Source: Neisseria montereyensis (GTDB taxonomy: Bacteria; Pseudomonadota; Gammaproteobacteria; Burkholderiales; Neisseriaceae). From it: a stretch of 64,000 bases of DNA. Both the position numbers and the translations under genes were made by a program. Under the pieces are notes generated by a model that saw only the letters and a list, made by a program, of their open reading frames with translations, made no database searches and had not been told where the DNA came from. The stretch is from positions 1 through 64,000 of the forward strand of contig NZ_JANUXW010000009.1 of the NCBI RefSeq assembly GCF_024834045.1, given 5' to 3'. Every line of letters starts with the position of its first letter. Positions within the stretch are counted from its first letter, which is position 1. Below, piece by piece: positions 46,978 to 56,217 of the stretch.

Positions 46978-48357
46978 ATGAACATAAACCCGATAGAAAT
47001 GAAGAAAAAATTAACACAATTTCTCAAGTCTTCGGAAATACCGGAAGATGGCTTCGCTCTACTGACAGATCAACGCAGGCGTTATACGGGGCATGCCGAT
47101 ATTATCGTACAACCTGAAACGGTGGATCATGTCCGGCAATTAATGGCTTTTTGCTTTGAGAGCCGGATTAGCGTTACTCCTCAGGGAGGAAACACCGGAT
47201 TGTGTGGCGGAGCGGTGCCGGATGGCGGTGTGTTGCTCAATTTATCCAAGCTCAATCGTGTTCGAGAAATTAATGTGGCGGATAATGCGATTACGGTAGA
47301 TTCCGGTGTCGTGTTACAAAACGTGCAAGAAGCGGCTTCCGATGCAGGGCGGTTTTTTCCGCTTAGTCTGGCCAGTGAGGGCTCTTGTCAGATTGGCGGT
47401 AATATTGCCTGCAATGCCGGCGGATTGAATGTATTGCGTTATGGTACGATGCGTGATTTGGTTTTGGGTTTGGAGGTTGTATTGCCTAATGGTGAACTGG
47501 TATCTCATTTAAATCCGCTTCATAAAAATACGACCGGTTATGATTTACGCCATCTTTTTATTGGTAGCGAAGGTACTTTAGGCATTATCACCGGTGCGAC
47601 GCTAAAATTATTCGCTCAGCCAATCATTAAAGAGACTGCTTGGGTGGGTGTGCAATCTATTGAACAGGCGGTAAATTTATTATCGTTGGCACAAGGTGCA
47701 TTTGCCGGACGCTTAAGCAGTTTCGAGCTTATCAGTCAATTTGCATTGACCTTATCGGCCGATTTTAGCCAAAGCCGCGAGCCTATTGAGGCGCCGTGGC
47801 ATGTGTTGATGGAATTAACCGATTCGGTTGCGCATGAAGATTTAGGTGATTTATTGGCTGAGTTTTTAATGGATAACGGTTTTGATAATGCGGTTTTGGC
47901 ATCTTCGGAATCGGAGCGTTCGGAATTATGGCGGCTGCGTGAAAATATTTCTGCGGCACAGCGTAATCTCGGTGTCAGCATCAAACATGATATTGCCGTA
48001 CCGATTGTCCGTGTGGCGGAGTTTGTGGAAAATTGCGGCACAGCACTTCAGACGGCCTTTAAAGATATTCAAATCGTAGTATTCGGCCATTTGGGCGACG
48101 GCAGCCTGCATTACAATACTTTTTTGCCGGATATTTCGGATAATCGGGTTTATGAGTACGAGAATGCGGTCAATGAGGTGGTTTATACAAATGTTTTACA
48201 ATGCGAGGGAACCATTGCCGCAGAGCATGGTATCGGGCAGATTAAGAAACATTGGCTATCTAAAGTACGGAGTGAAGTGGAAATTAACCTGATGCGTGCC
48301 ATTAAAAAGCAGTTGGATCCGTATAATATTATGAATCCGGGTAAATTGTTGCCTTAG
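46978..48357 (+). CDS. FAD-linked oxidase (D-2-hydroxyacid dehydrogenase family)
   Basis: A 459-residue flavoprotein of the GlcD/D-2-hydroxyglutarate dehydrogenase family. The FAD domain has VTPQGGNTGLCGGAVPDGGV and ASEGSCQIGGNIACNAGG; the substrate domain ends with the metal-binding FGHLGDGSLHYN, and AAEHGIGQIKKHWL precedes the C-terminal NPGKLLP. Members oxidise D-lactate, glycolate or D-2-hydroxyglutarate; the last is most likely by overall form but cannot be fixed. The frame opens at a TTG (46948); ATG 46978 is chosen, with ATG 46999 possible. Confidence 0.82.
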   Translation: MNINPIEMKKKLTQFLKSSEIPEDGFALLTDQRRRYTGHADIIVQPETVDHVRQLMAFCFESRISVTPQGGNTGLCGGAVPDGGVLLNLSKLNRVREINVADNAITVDSGVVLQNVQEAASDAGRFFPLSLASEGSCQIGGNIACNAGGLNVLRYGTMRDLVLGLEVVLPNGELVSHLNPLHKNTTGYDLRHLFIGSEGTLGIITGATLKLFAQPIIKETAWVGVQSIEQAVNLLSLAQGAFAGRLSSFELISQFALTLSADFSQSREPIEAPWHVLMELTDSVAHEDLGDLLAEFLMDNGFDNAVLASSESERSELWRLRENISAAQRNLGVSIKHDIAVPIVRVAEFVENCGTALQTAFKDIQIVVFGHLGDGSLHYNTFLPDISDNRVYEYENAVNEVVYTNVLQCEGTIAAEHGIGQIKKHWLSKVRSEVEINLMRAIKKQLDPYNIMNPGKLLP

Positions 48358-48549
48358 TTGGATAATGGCCGATAGGGGAAAAGGGACTTATTTTAAACTG
48401 AATTCAAAACCAAAGAATATTTTGTCCGGGATAAAGTAGATAATTTCTATCCGTTTGTAGAGGTTTCTTTTGAATTGAAAAACGGTAAACATTATTATGT
48501 ACCGATTACATTATCGCCATTTGGTTGTTCTACTTATCGGGGCAGCTGA
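48358..48549 (+). pseudogene. uraH: 5-hydroxyisourate hydrolase (transthyretin-like), 5'-truncated and frameshifted
   Basis: From 48397 to the TGA at 48547 an open frame reads TEFKTKEYFVRDKVDNFYPF, then VEVSFEL, KHYYVPITLSP and the terminal tetrapeptide YRGS. This is the unmistakable C-terminus of 5-hydroxyisourate hydrolase, where the final YRGS and the histidine of the HYxVP strand are active-site elements. Just upstream, NGR and GKGTYF, the preceding family motifs, appear in other frames, so at least one or two frameshifts have occurred, and the N-terminal third is missing. The enzyme belongs to urate degradation; no other urate genes are visible. Confidence 0.8.
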
Positions 48550-48564
48550 TGGCTGTATAAATAT

Positions 48565-48599
48565 AAAAAAGCCGTCTGAATTTTTCAGACGGCTTTTTT
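48565..48599. terminator. Uptake-sequence terminator behind the uraH remnant
   Basis: A 16-bp stem of two opposed uptake cores extended by A6 and T6, 3-nt loop. Confidence 0.85.
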
Positions 48600-48887
48600 G
48601 TATTTTATTTATTTTTATTCAATTTATTTACCTTAATCGAATCATAATAAAATCATTATATTGTTTCTATCTATCCCGTTGATATTATTGTATATGAATA
48701 TTTTTATGCATATCTATTGGTGTGATAATGTTTAGCTTTCCAGTTAGTGCGGGCTTTAATGGTAAAGTATTCATTCAATTTGAATCGAATTGACAAAGGG
48801 TATATTATCCTTTATTTTCTGCCCACCATGTAATTCCAATCATTGTAATATTGATGGGGTATTACGCTACTTTCTTTGGAGAAATAT
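48600..48887. other. AT-rich spacer upstream of tctC
   Basis: No ORF. A TTGACA at 48790-48795 with TATTTT 17 bp downstream (48813-48818) is a possible promoter for the transporter operon. A TTGGAG at 48876-48881 serves as ribosome-binding site for the next gene. Confidence 0.45.
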
Positions 48888-49883
48888 ATGAAGTATAAAA
48901 AATATGCGTTATTTGGGTTTGCTGCAGCGGCTGCACTTTCTTTGAGCGCCTGTAATAAAGGGACAACTGTAGCAGGGATGCCGGATAAGCCTGAATGTAT
49001 TGCGCCTGCCAAGCCCGGCGGTGGTTTTGATTTAACGTGTAAATTGGCACAAAGCGGATTGAAAGATACCGGGTTGTTGGAAAAACCGATGCGGGTAACG
49101 TATATGCCCGGTGGTGTCGGTGCGGTGGCTTATAACAAAATTGTAGCGAACGATGCTTCGAATAATGATGCGATTATTGCGTTTTCAACCGGCTCTCTAT
49201 TGAATTTGGCACAAGGTAAGTTTGGTCAATATACTGAAAAAGATGTTCGTTGGTTAGCAGCGGTTGGCACCGATTACGGTATGGTTGCCGTGAATGCCGA
49301 TTCGCCATTACAAAACCTTCAAGACTTGGTAGATGCGCTGAAAAAAGATCCGAAAGCCGTTAGTTTTGGCGCGGGCGGTAGTGTGGGCGGTCAAGACTGG
49401 TTGCAAACGGCTATGTTGGCTAAAGTGGCCGGTATCCAGCCGAAAGACATGACCTATGTCGCTTTGGAAGGCGGCGGTGAGGCGGTAACGTCGGTATTGG
49501 GTCATCATATTGATGTGGTGAGTGCCGGTATTGCCGAGATGGGGCCGCATGTCGAGTCGGGTAAAATCCGTGTGTTGGCCGTTTTCTCACCTGAGCGTTT
49601 GGGCGGCAAGCTGCAAGATATTCCGACGGCGAAAGAGCAGGGCTATGATGTCGAATGGCCGGTTGTCCGCGGCTATTATATGGGCCCGAAAGTAAGTGAA
49701 GAGGCTTATACATGGTGGAAAAACAGTTTTGACACGATGCTGAAAGATCCTAAATTTGCCGAGTTGCGCAGTCAGCGTGATTTATTGCCGTTTGCGATGA
49801 CGGGCGAAGAGTTGAGCCAATATGTGGATAAAACCACTGATGAAATGCGTGTATTAACTAAAGAGTTTGGTTTGGCGCAATAA
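48888..49883 (+). CDS. tctC: Tripartite tricarboxylate transporter substrate-binding lipoprotein (TctC family)
   Basis: A 331-residue periplasmic binding protein with lipobox ALSLSACNKG. The fold-typical segments are IAPAKPGGGFDLTCKL, YMPGGVGAVAYNKI and VSFGAGGSVGGQDWLQT. It captures a carboxylate (citrate or similar) for TctAB. The start is ATG 48888 with GGAG 8 bases upstream; the in-frame TTG at 48876 lies in the ribosome-binding site. A hairpin of opposed uptake sequences (50021-50045) separates it from tctB, so it may be expressed more than the membrane subunits. Confidence 0.9.
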   Translation: MKYKKYALFGFAAAAALSLSACNKGTTVAGMPDKPECIAPAKPGGGFDLTCKLAQSGLKDTGLLEKPMRVTYMPGGVGAVAYNKIVANDASNNDAIIAFSTGSLLNLAQGKFGQYTEKDVRWLAAVGTDYGMVAVNADSPLQNLQDLVDALKKDPKAVSFGAGGSVGGQDWLQTAMLAKVAGIQPKDMTYVALEGGGEAVTSVLGHHIDVVSAGIAEMGPHVESGKIRVLAVFSPERLGGKLQDIPTAKEQGYDVEWPVVRGYYMGPKVSEEAYTWWKNSFDTMLKDPKFAELRSQRDLLPFAMTGEELSQYVDKTTDEMRVLTKEFGLAQ

Positions 49884-50020
49884 TTTCAAACCATATCACT
49901 ATGGTGGCAGATAAAAGTCGGCAATTTCGGTTGCCGGCTTTATCGTCTGTATCAGAAGATGAGTGCGGTTAGGGCCGGATATTTATCTGATTAGGCTATA
50001 TGATTCACAATGAATAATAC

Positions 50021-50045
50021 GGCCGTCTGAAACGTTCAGACGGCC
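50021..50045 (+). terminator. Uptake-sequence hairpin between tctC and tctB
   Basis: 11-bp arms with a 3-nt loop and no T run. It may act as a partial terminator or as a 3' stabiliser of the tctC message. Confidence 0.55.
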
Positions 50046-50105
50046 TCTGAGAATAAAGCTTGGTGATAGCCGCTAAAACCGTATTTTTCGGTGGAGTTTC
50101 ATAAT

Positions 50106-50546
50106 ATGAAAATCGAACGTTTATTTTCTGCAGCGCTTTTATTGATGGTGTGCGGATTACTTTATCTGGCATGGGGTTATACGGCGCCGATTGCGTATGA
50201 TCCTTTAGGGCCGCGGCCTTATCCGATATTGATTTTGTCTTTGCTCGGTTTGTGTTGCCTGTTTTTATTGGTGCGTCCGCGTGGGGAGCCGATTGTTTTG
50301 GGTTATACGCCGGCGATTGTGAAGAAAATCGCTTTATGTATTGCTTGTATGGTGGCTTATGCTTTTTTATTTGAAGTGCTTGGTTTTCCACTATCAACGG
50401 CATTAATGGCTTTTTGCATCGGTAAATTGTTTGGTGGGCGTACGCTGCATTGTTTAATTTCAGGCGTGGTGATGGGGGTGTTGCTGTTTATTTTATTCGA
50501 TACCCTGCTTGACGTGCCGCTGCCGTTGTTGGGCATATTCGGTTGA
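50106..50546 (+). CDS. tctB: Tripartite tricarboxylate transporter small membrane subunit (TctB family)
   Basis: A 146-residue protein with four hydrophobic segments, the standard size and layout for TctB. The ATG at 50106 is preferred to an upstream TTG at 50091 because GGTGGAG lies at 50090-50096. It is followed by tctA after 15 nt. Confidence 0.85.
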   Translation: MKIERLFSAALLLMVCGLLYLAWGYTAPIAYDPLGPRPYPILILSLLGLCCLFLLVRPRGEPIVLGYTPAIVKKIALCIACMVAYAFLFEVLGFPLSTALMAFCIGKLFGGRTLHCLISGVVMGVLLFILFDTLLDVPLPLLGIFG

Positions 50547-50561
50547 TAAGGGAACAGAGAG

Positions 50562-52055
50562 ATGGGCACTTTAGAATATTTGATGTCGGGTTTTCAGGTG
50601 GCTTTGCTTCCGGGAAATCTGTTGTTGGCACTGGCCGGGGCATTTATCGGCACCATTGTGGGGATGCTGCCCGGATTGGGGCCGATTAACGGTGTGGCTT
50701 TATTGCTGCCGTTTGCTTTTGCGATGGGCTTGTCGCCGGAATCGGCGTTGATTTTATTGGCTTCGGTTTATTTGGGTTGCGAATACGGCGGGCGGATTTC
50801 GGCTATTTTGATTAATGTGCCCGGCGATGCGGCGGCGATTATGTCTACGCTTGACGGTTATCCGTTGGCCAAGCAGGGTAAGGCAGGGATTGCGTTGTCG
50901 TTATCGGCGGTCAGCTCGTTTGTCGGCAGCATTATTGCGACCATCGGGGTGGTGTTGTTTGCGCCGCTGTTGGCTGAATGGGCGATTGCGTTCGGGCCGG
51001 CAGAGTATTTTGTTTTGATGGTATTTGCGATTACCTGTTTAAGCGGGTTGATTAGCGACCAGCCTGTGAAAACCGCTGTATCGGCGTTAATTGGTTTGAG
51101 TCTGGCCATGGTGGGCGTGGATGCGGTGACAGGTGTATACCGCTTTACTTTCGATTCGGTTAACCTTTCAGACGGCATTCAGTTTACAACGATTGTGATC
51201 GGATTTTTCAGTGTCAGTGAGATTCTGATTATGCTGGAAGGTACGGAAAAAGGCCAACAGGCTTTGGTTCAGGGTAAGCGCACGTTGTTTACGTTGAAAG
51301 AGTTTTTGTTTAGCGTGGGCGCGATGGTCCGTAGTGGGATAGCCGGCTTTTTTATCGGCGTGTTGCCCGGCGCGGGGGCGACTATTGCCAGTGCGATGTC
51401 GTATACCAATGAAAAGAAAATTGCCGGTAAAGAAGGCCGTTTCGGTGAAGGTGATTTGCGTGGCATTGCTGCGCCTGAAGCGGCTAATAATGCTTCTGCC
51501 TGCGGTTCGTTTATTCCGATGTTGACCTTGGGTGTGCCCGGTTCGGGTACAACGGCAGTGATGATGGGTGCGTTAACGCTCTACAATATCACACCCGGCC
51601 CGCAGTTGTTCAGCGAACAGCCCGATATCGTTTGGGGCTTGATTGCATCGCTGTTTATCGGTAATGTCATTTTATTGGCGCTGAATATCCCCTTAGTCGG
51701 TTTTTTTGCCAAGCTGCTCAATATTCCCAACTATATTTTGATTCCTGCGATTGCGGCGGTGAGCTTTGTCGGCGTGTATGCTATTCATAGTACAACGTTT
51801 GACTTGGTGCTGATGGTGGGCTTAGGGGTGTTTGGCTATATTTTACGCAAATTGAACTTTCCGCTTTCCGCGCTGATTTTGGGCTATGTATTGGGTGAGC
51901 TGATGGAATCGAGCTTACGCCGTGCATTGTCTATTTCACAAGGTGAGGTGGGGATTTTATTTGAAGGTACGATTACTCAAGCTTTATGGGTGCTTTCGTT
52001 ATTGATGGTGTTGTTACCGATTTATCGTTGGTGGCGTCGCCGTAAAACGGCTTAA
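50562..52055 (+). CDS. tctA: Tripartite tricarboxylate transporter large membrane subunit (TctA family)
   Basis: A 497-residue protein with about twelve hydrophobic segments. The family signature GTIVGMLPGLGPINGVALLLP is in the first third, and the mirrored GVLPGAGATIASAMSYTNEK with APEAANNASACGSFIPMLTLGVPGSGTTAV (in shorter pieces) is in the second half. It forms the carboxylate permease with TctB, using an ion gradient. An internal AT-type uptake sequence lies at 51167-51178. Confidence 0.93.
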   Translation: MGTLEYLMSGFQVALLPGNLLLALAGAFIGTIVGMLPGLGPINGVALLLPFAFAMGLSPESALILLASVYLGCEYGGRISAILINVPGDAAAIMSTLDGYPLAKQGKAGIALSLSAVSSFVGSIIATIGVVLFAPLLAEWAIAFGPAEYFVLMVFAITCLSGLISDQPVKTAVSALIGLSLAMVGVDAVTGVYRFTFDSVNLSDGIQFTTIVIGFFSVSEILIMLEGTEKGQQALVQGKRTLFTLKEFLFSVGAMVRSGIAGFFIGVLPGAGATIASAMSYTNEKKIAGKEGRFGEGDLRGIAAPEAANNASACGSFIPMLTLGVPGSGTTAVMMGALTLYNITPGPQLFSEQPDIVWGLIASLFIGNVILLALNIPLVGFFAKLLNIPNYILIPAIAAVSFVGVYAIHSTTFDLVLMVGLGVFGYILRKLNFPLSALILGYVLGELMESSLRRALSISQGEVGILFEGTITQALWVLSLLMVLLPIYRWWRRRKTA

Positions 52056-52093
52056 AACAGGCAGGGGAATCGGCTTTCGAGAGTGGCTGAATA

Positions 52094-53128
52094 ATGGCTC
52101 CTATAAAATATCTATCCGGTTTTATGATTGCTTTGGGCGGTGCTTGGTTGGCCGATGTCACCCATATACCGATTCCTTGGCTGCTTGGCCCGTTGCTGGC
52201 AACGGCTGTTTTTGGATTGAACGGGGTGCCGGTTCGTGCACCGGCATGGTCTACCAAAGTAGGTCTGATGGTTATCGGCCTTTCACTGGGCTTATATTTT
52301 ACTCCGCAGATGGCGGCGATATTGCTGACTTATTGGCCGCTGATGATCTTCGGCATGTTGTTTTCCCTGTCGCTGGGTATTCTCGGCAGTGTGTTTATGT
52401 ATCGCCGTGCTAAGGTTGATTTTGCAACGGCTTGGTATGCGTCGGCTATGGGCGGTGCCAGTCAGATGGCTTATATGGCTGTTGAGAAGGGAGCGGATAT
52501 CGCTAAAGTGGTGTCGGCACATTCTTTGCGGGTGCTGATGATTGTGACCATTGTGCCGTTTTTTTATCAATATATGGGTTTCCATAATACCGATAGCGGT
52601 AATTTGGCCTATAACACGTCTGTTCACTGGGTCGGATTGCTTGGGTTGTTTGCATGCGGCTATGTGTGTGCACGTTTGTTTGAACGGCTTAGGTGGACAA
52701 ACGCTTGGACATTCGGCCCGTTAGCTGCCGCCACTTTATTGACGTTGTGTAATATTCATTTTTCGGCTATTCCGTCGTCTATTTCACATATCAGCCAGAT
52801 TTTTATCGGTTGGTCGTTGGGCAATAAATTTGTACCGGGTTTTTTCCGAAGCGCGCCGCGTTTGTTGGCGGTGGTGGCGGTTAATGTGGCGGTTTCGTTG
52901 TTGTTAACCGCATTGGCGACATATTTATTGGCGAATACGGTGGCGGTTTCATTGCCTACGTTGGGGCTGGGGCTGGCGCCGGGCGGGGTAACGGAAATGA
53001 CGATTACGGCCAAAACCTTACAATTAGGCGTGCCTTTGGTGACGGCGTTTCATGTTTCCAGAATGTTGGTGGTGATTGGTACGGCCGATGTGTTGCATCA
53101 TTTCTTTGCCCGCTTCATTGTGAAATGA
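52094..53128 (+). CDS. AbrB-family membrane protein
   Basis: A 344-residue polytopic membrane protein of the AbrB family (once called ammonia monooxygenase-like), with a two-fold internal repeat: IPIPWLLGPLLATAV near residue 25 and TNAWTFGPLAAATLLT near 200, plus GLAPGGVTEMTITAKTLQL near the C-terminus. It lies 38 nt behind tctA on the same strand, likely in the same transcript. Family members often neighbour tripartite transporters; the function is unproven. Confidence 0.78.
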   Translation: MAPIKYLSGFMIALGGAWLADVTHIPIPWLLGPLLATAVFGLNGVPVRAPAWSTKVGLMVIGLSLGLYFTPQMAAILLTYWPLMIFGMLFSLSLGILGSVFMYRRAKVDFATAWYASAMGGASQMAYMAVEKGADIAKVVSAHSLRVLMIVTIVPFFYQYMGFHNTDSGNLAYNTSVHWVGLLGLFACGYVCARLFERLRWTNAWTFGPLAAATLLTLCNIHFSAIPSSISHISQIFIGWSLGNKFVPGFFRSAPRLLAVVAVNVAVSLLLTALATYLLANTVAVSLPTLGLGLAPGGVTEMTITAKTLQLGVPLVTAFHVSRMLVVIGTADVLHHFFARFIVK

Positions 53129-53148
53129 TTAATGGATTCTGCTTTATA

Positions 53149-53184
53149 AAACAAGCCGTCTGAAAGGTTTCAGACGGCTTGTTT
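53149..53184. terminator. Uptake-sequence terminator between the AbrB-like gene and ppa
   Basis: A perfect 17-bp stem (53149-53165 and 53168-53184) with a 2-nt loop, serving both convergent genes. Confidence 0.85.
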
Positions 53185-53198
53185 TAATAAAAGAAGCT

Positions 53199-53735
53199 TT
53201 ATTTTGCTTGCGCATTCCAGCGTTCGATAGATTCTTTAATCACGGCTTTGGCTTCTGCTACATCGCCCCATGATTGTACTTGGGTAGAGCCGGGTTTTTT
53301 CAGTGCTTTGTAGTTGTTGAAATGGAATTCGATTTGTTTGATTAATTGGGCGGGTAAGTCGCTCAGGCTGTTATAGGCGTTGCCGTTGTTGCGGTCGTCG
53401 GCCGGTACGCATACGATTTTGTCGTCTACTTCGCCATCGTCGACAAATTTCATCACGCCGATAACTTTGGCTTCCAAAAAGACGCCGGTTGCCAAAGGTT
53501 GTTCGGTAACCAGTAATACATCGAGCTCGTCGCCGTCTTCATCTAATGTTTGCGGAATAAAGCCGTAGTTGGTCGGTTTGGCAAAAATAGCCGGTTCTAC
53601 GCGGTCGAGTTGGAAGGCGGCCACTTTGCGGTTCCATTCGATTTTGTGGTTGCTGCCGGCAGGGATTTCGTTGACAACGTTGATAATGCCGCCGTCTACA
53701 TCGCCGGGTGTCAGGATTTTATTGAAATCAGCCAT
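53199..53735 (-). CDS. ppa: Inorganic pyrophosphatase
   Basis: A 178-residue family I pyrophosphatase. The signature DEDGDELDVLL near residues 65-75 and later acidic residues (VPADDRNN) bind the metals; YGFIPQT and HKIEWNRK are conserved. It drives biosynthesis by removing pyrophosphate. It is monocistronic. Confidence 0.96.
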   Translation of the reverse strand: MADFNKILTPGDVDGGIINVVNEIPAGSNHKIEWNRKVAAFQLDRVEPAIFAKPTNYGFIPQTLDEDGDELDVLLVTEQPLATGVFLEAKVIGVMKFVDDGEVDDKIVCVPADDRNNGNAYNSLSDLPAQLIKQIEFHFNNYKALKKPGSTQVQSWGDVAEAKAVIKESIERWNAQAK

Positions 53736-53856
53736 TGTATTTTCCTTGATTCGTATCGGTTTCGGATGGGGGCGAGTATAGCATATCTGCTGCTGAAACC
53801 TAATGGCCGTATGGGTTGAATGAGGAGCTTTATGGATGATTTTGATAATATGGCAA

Positions 53857-53980
53857 AGGCCGTCTGAAAAAATATTTCAGACGGCCTAAAATTTTATGAT
53901 GCCATAAAATCAGATAGGGTATTGAGATTATGGCAAATGGCTTTCAGACGGCCTATGTGATTGAAAACAGGCCGTCTGAA
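53857..53980. repeat. Two uptake-sequence pairs in the ppa-iscA spacer
   Basis: Copies at 53857-53868 and 53876-53887 face each other, and a second opposed pair lies at 53943-53954 and 53969-53980. The latter two may end the isc transcript on the - strand. Four copies within 125 bp is the densest cluster I noticed. Confidence 0.85.
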
Positions 53981-54000
53981 ACTGAATAATAGGGGGTAAA

Positions 54001-54321
54001 TCAAACGTGGAAGCTTTCGCCGCAACCGCATTCGTCTTTTACGTTCGGGTTTTGGAATTTAAAGCCTTCCTGCAAGCCTTCTTTGGTGTAGTCCAATTCG
54101 GTGCCGTCTAAATAAACGTGGCTTTTGGGATCGACAAAGACTTTCACGCCGAAACCTTCAAAAACCATATCTTCGGGTTGGACTTCATCCACAAACTCCA
54201 AAGTATAGGCCATGCCTGAGCAACCGCTGGTTTTCACGCCCAAGCGGATACCTTCGCCTTTGCCACGTTTGGTGAGAAAGTTTTGGATATGATTGGCTGC
54301 TTTTTCAGTAAGGGTAATCAT
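54001..54321 (-). CDS. iscA: Iron-sulfur cluster assembly protein IscA
   Basis: A 106-residue A-type carrier when read from the ATG at 54321 ([16 protein letters not shown]); an in-frame start at 54351 adds ten residues. The three cysteines are in TSGCSGMAY and [11 protein letters not shown]. The overall sequence is closer to IscA than to ErpA. It receives or delivers iron or clusters after IscU. It is the last gene of iscRSUA. Confidence 0.92.
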   Translation of the reverse strand: MITLTEKAANHIQNFLTKRGKGEGIRLGVKTSGCSGMAYTLEFVDEVQPEDMVFEGFGVKVFVDPKSHVYLDGTELDYTKEGLQEGFKFQNPNVKDECGCGESFHV

Positions 54322-54485
54322 GTCTGTTTGTTTCCATTCTAAATTTGGCATGCCGACATACTTCAGCCAATATGCCGGCTGCCATTTCGGGGGGATTAAA
54401 AGAAACCGTTATCAGTGCCAACGGCGGCAATGGTTGGAACCTATGCCGCTGCGGTCGGATAGGGCTGAGCCCACCCGCATCTTTA

Positions 54486-54869
54486 TTAGCTGCTGTGTTT
54501 CTTTTTATAGTCGGAAACCGCAGCTTTAATCGCGTCTTCGGCCAAGATGGAGCAGTGTACTTTTACCGGAGGTAACTCCAGCTCTTCGGCAATTTGGTTG
54601 TTTTTAATCGATAAGGCTTCGTCTAAGCTTTTGCCTTTTACCCATTCGGTAATCAGTGATGAAGAGGCAATGGCTGAGCCGCAACCGTAGGTTTTAAATT
54701 TGGCATCTTCAATTACGCCGTTATCGTTTACTTTGATTTGCAGTTTCATTACGTCGCCGCAGGCCGGTGCGCCGACCATGCCGGTGCCGACATCGTTATC
54801 GTCTTTGTCGAATGAGCCGACGTTACGGGGATTTTCGTAATGATCAATTACTTTATCGCTATATGCCAT
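54486..54869 (-). CDS. iscU: Iron-sulfur cluster scaffold protein IscU
   Basis: A 127-residue scaffold with the three cluster cysteines C37 (GAPACGD), C63 (TYGCGSA) and C106 (VKVHCSILAED), the conserved D39, and the LPPVK motif recognised by the HscA chaperone. It lies 82 nt downstream of iscS, separated by an uptake-sequence hairpin. A 164-nt spacer without a gene separates it from iscA. Confidence 0.97.
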   Translation of the reverse strand: MAYSDKVIDHYENPRNVGSFDKDDNDVGTGMVGAPACGDVMKLQIKVNDNGVIEDAKFKTYGCGSAIASSSLITEWVKGKSLDEALSIKNNQIAEELELPPVKVHCSILAEDAIKAAVSDYKKKHSS

Positions 54870-54905
54870 GATAGGGTTCCTTTTGTATGGTTTGTTCGTT
54901 TCGTA

Positions 54906-54932
54906 GGGCCGTCTGAAACCGTTTCAGACGGC
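54906..54932 (-). terminator. Uptake-sequence hairpin between iscS and iscU
   Basis: Opposed copies with 12-bp arms inside the isc operon. A partial terminator here would change the ratio of IscS to IscU; that effect is an inference. Confidence 0.55.
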
Positions 54933-54951
54933 CGGTTGTTTCTGGTTATTC

Positions 54952-56166
54952 TTAATGTTCGGCCCATTCTACAGTATTCAAGTCAATGCCTTCTTTAAAC
55001 ATTTCCCATAATGGGGAAAGTTCGCGCAGTTTGCCGATTTTGGATTTAATCAGATTGGCTGCGTAGGCCATTTCTTCTTCTGTTGTCATGCGGCCGAAGC
55101 TAATGCGTAGGGAAGAGTGGGCCAATTCGTCGTTACGGCCTAAAGCACGCAATACATACGAGGGCTCTAAGGAGGCGGATGTACAGGCCGAACCGCTGGA
55201 AACCGCCAATTCTTTCACGGCCATAATCAGGCTTTCGCCCTCTACAAAGTTAAAGCTGACATTCAGGTTGGTCGGTACGCGTTTGTTTAAATCGCCGTTG
55301 ATATAAACTTCTTCAATGCCCTCGATACCTTTTAGGAAGATATCGCGTAATTTCAAAGCGTGTTCGCGGTCTTTATCCAACTCTTCGCGCGCCAGGCGGA
55401 AGGCTTCGCCCATGCCGACGATTTGGTGTGTCGGCAATGTACCGCTGCGGAAGCCGCGTTCATGACCGCCGCCGTGCATTTGTGCTTCAAGGCGTACACG
55501 CGGTTTGCGGCGTACATACATAGCGCCGATACCTTTAGGGCCGTAAATTTTGTGGGCGGATAAGCTCATTAAATCTACTTTGGCGGCTTCTACGTCAATC
55601 GGTGTTTTACCGGCAGCTTGGGCAGCGTCAACGTGGAAGATAATTTTTTTCTCGCGGCAGATTTCGCCGATTGCGGGAATATCTTGAATCACACCGATTT
55701 CATTGTTCACCCACATAACCGAAACCAAAATGGTATCGGGGCGGATAGCGGCTTTGAATTCTTCCAGATCAATCAGGCCGTTATCTTGTACACCTAAATA
55801 GGTGACTTCAAAACCTTGGCGCTCTAATTCGCGCATGGTATCCAGCACGGCTTTGTGCTCGGTTTTCACGGTAATCAGGTGTTTGCCTTTGGTTTGATAA
55901 AAATGTGCCGCACCTTTAATCGCCAGATTATCCGATTCGGTTGCACCGCTGGTGAAGATGATTTCTTTAGAATCTGCATTAATCAGCTTGGCAATTTCCT
56001 CACGGGCATTTTCAACCGCTTCTTCTGCCGTCCAGCCGAAACTATGGCTATTGGATGCGGGGTTGCCGAATTGTTCGGTAAGGTAGGGAATCATTTTTTC
56101 TGCAACACGCGGGTCAACCGGTGTAGTGGCAGCGTAGTCGAGGTATATAGGGGTTTTGACTGTCAT
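54952..56166 (-). CDS. iscS: Cysteine desulfurase IscS
   Basis: A 404-residue PLP enzyme that takes sulfur from cysteine for clusters and tRNA thiolation. The PLP lysine is in [13 protein letters not shown] near residue 206, and the active cysteine is in [11 protein letters not shown] near 328. The start [18 protein letters not shown] and length are standard. It lies between iscR and iscU. Confidence 0.97.
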   Translation of the reverse strand: MTVKTPIYLDYAATTPVDPRVAEKMIPYLTEQFGNPASNSHSFGWTAEEAVENAREEIAKLINADSKEIIFTSGATESDNLAIKGAAHFYQTKGKHLITVKTEHKAVLDTMRELERQGFEVTYLGVQDNGLIDLEEFKAAIRPDTILVSVMWVNNEIGVIQDIPAIGEICREKKIIFHVDAAQAAGKTPIDVEAAKVDLMSLSAHKIYGPKGIGAMYVRRKPRVRLEAQMHGGGHERGFRSGTLPTHQIVGMGEAFRLAREELDKDREHALKLRDIFLKGIEGIEEVYINGDLNKRVPTNLNVSFNFVEGESLIMAVKELAVSSGSACTSASLEPSYVLRALGRNDELAHSSLRISFGRMTTEEEMAYAANLIKSKIGKLRELSPLWEMFKEGIDLNTVEWAEH

Positions 56167-56217
56167 GGTCGGTGGTCTCTTTCGTTTTTATTGATATATG
56201 ATTCGTATCATTCACAT

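Noticed and set aside
53857-53980. Insertion-sequence ends suggested by dense inverted repeats
   Set aside because: The repeats are uptake sequences, no transposase is present, and target duplications are absent.
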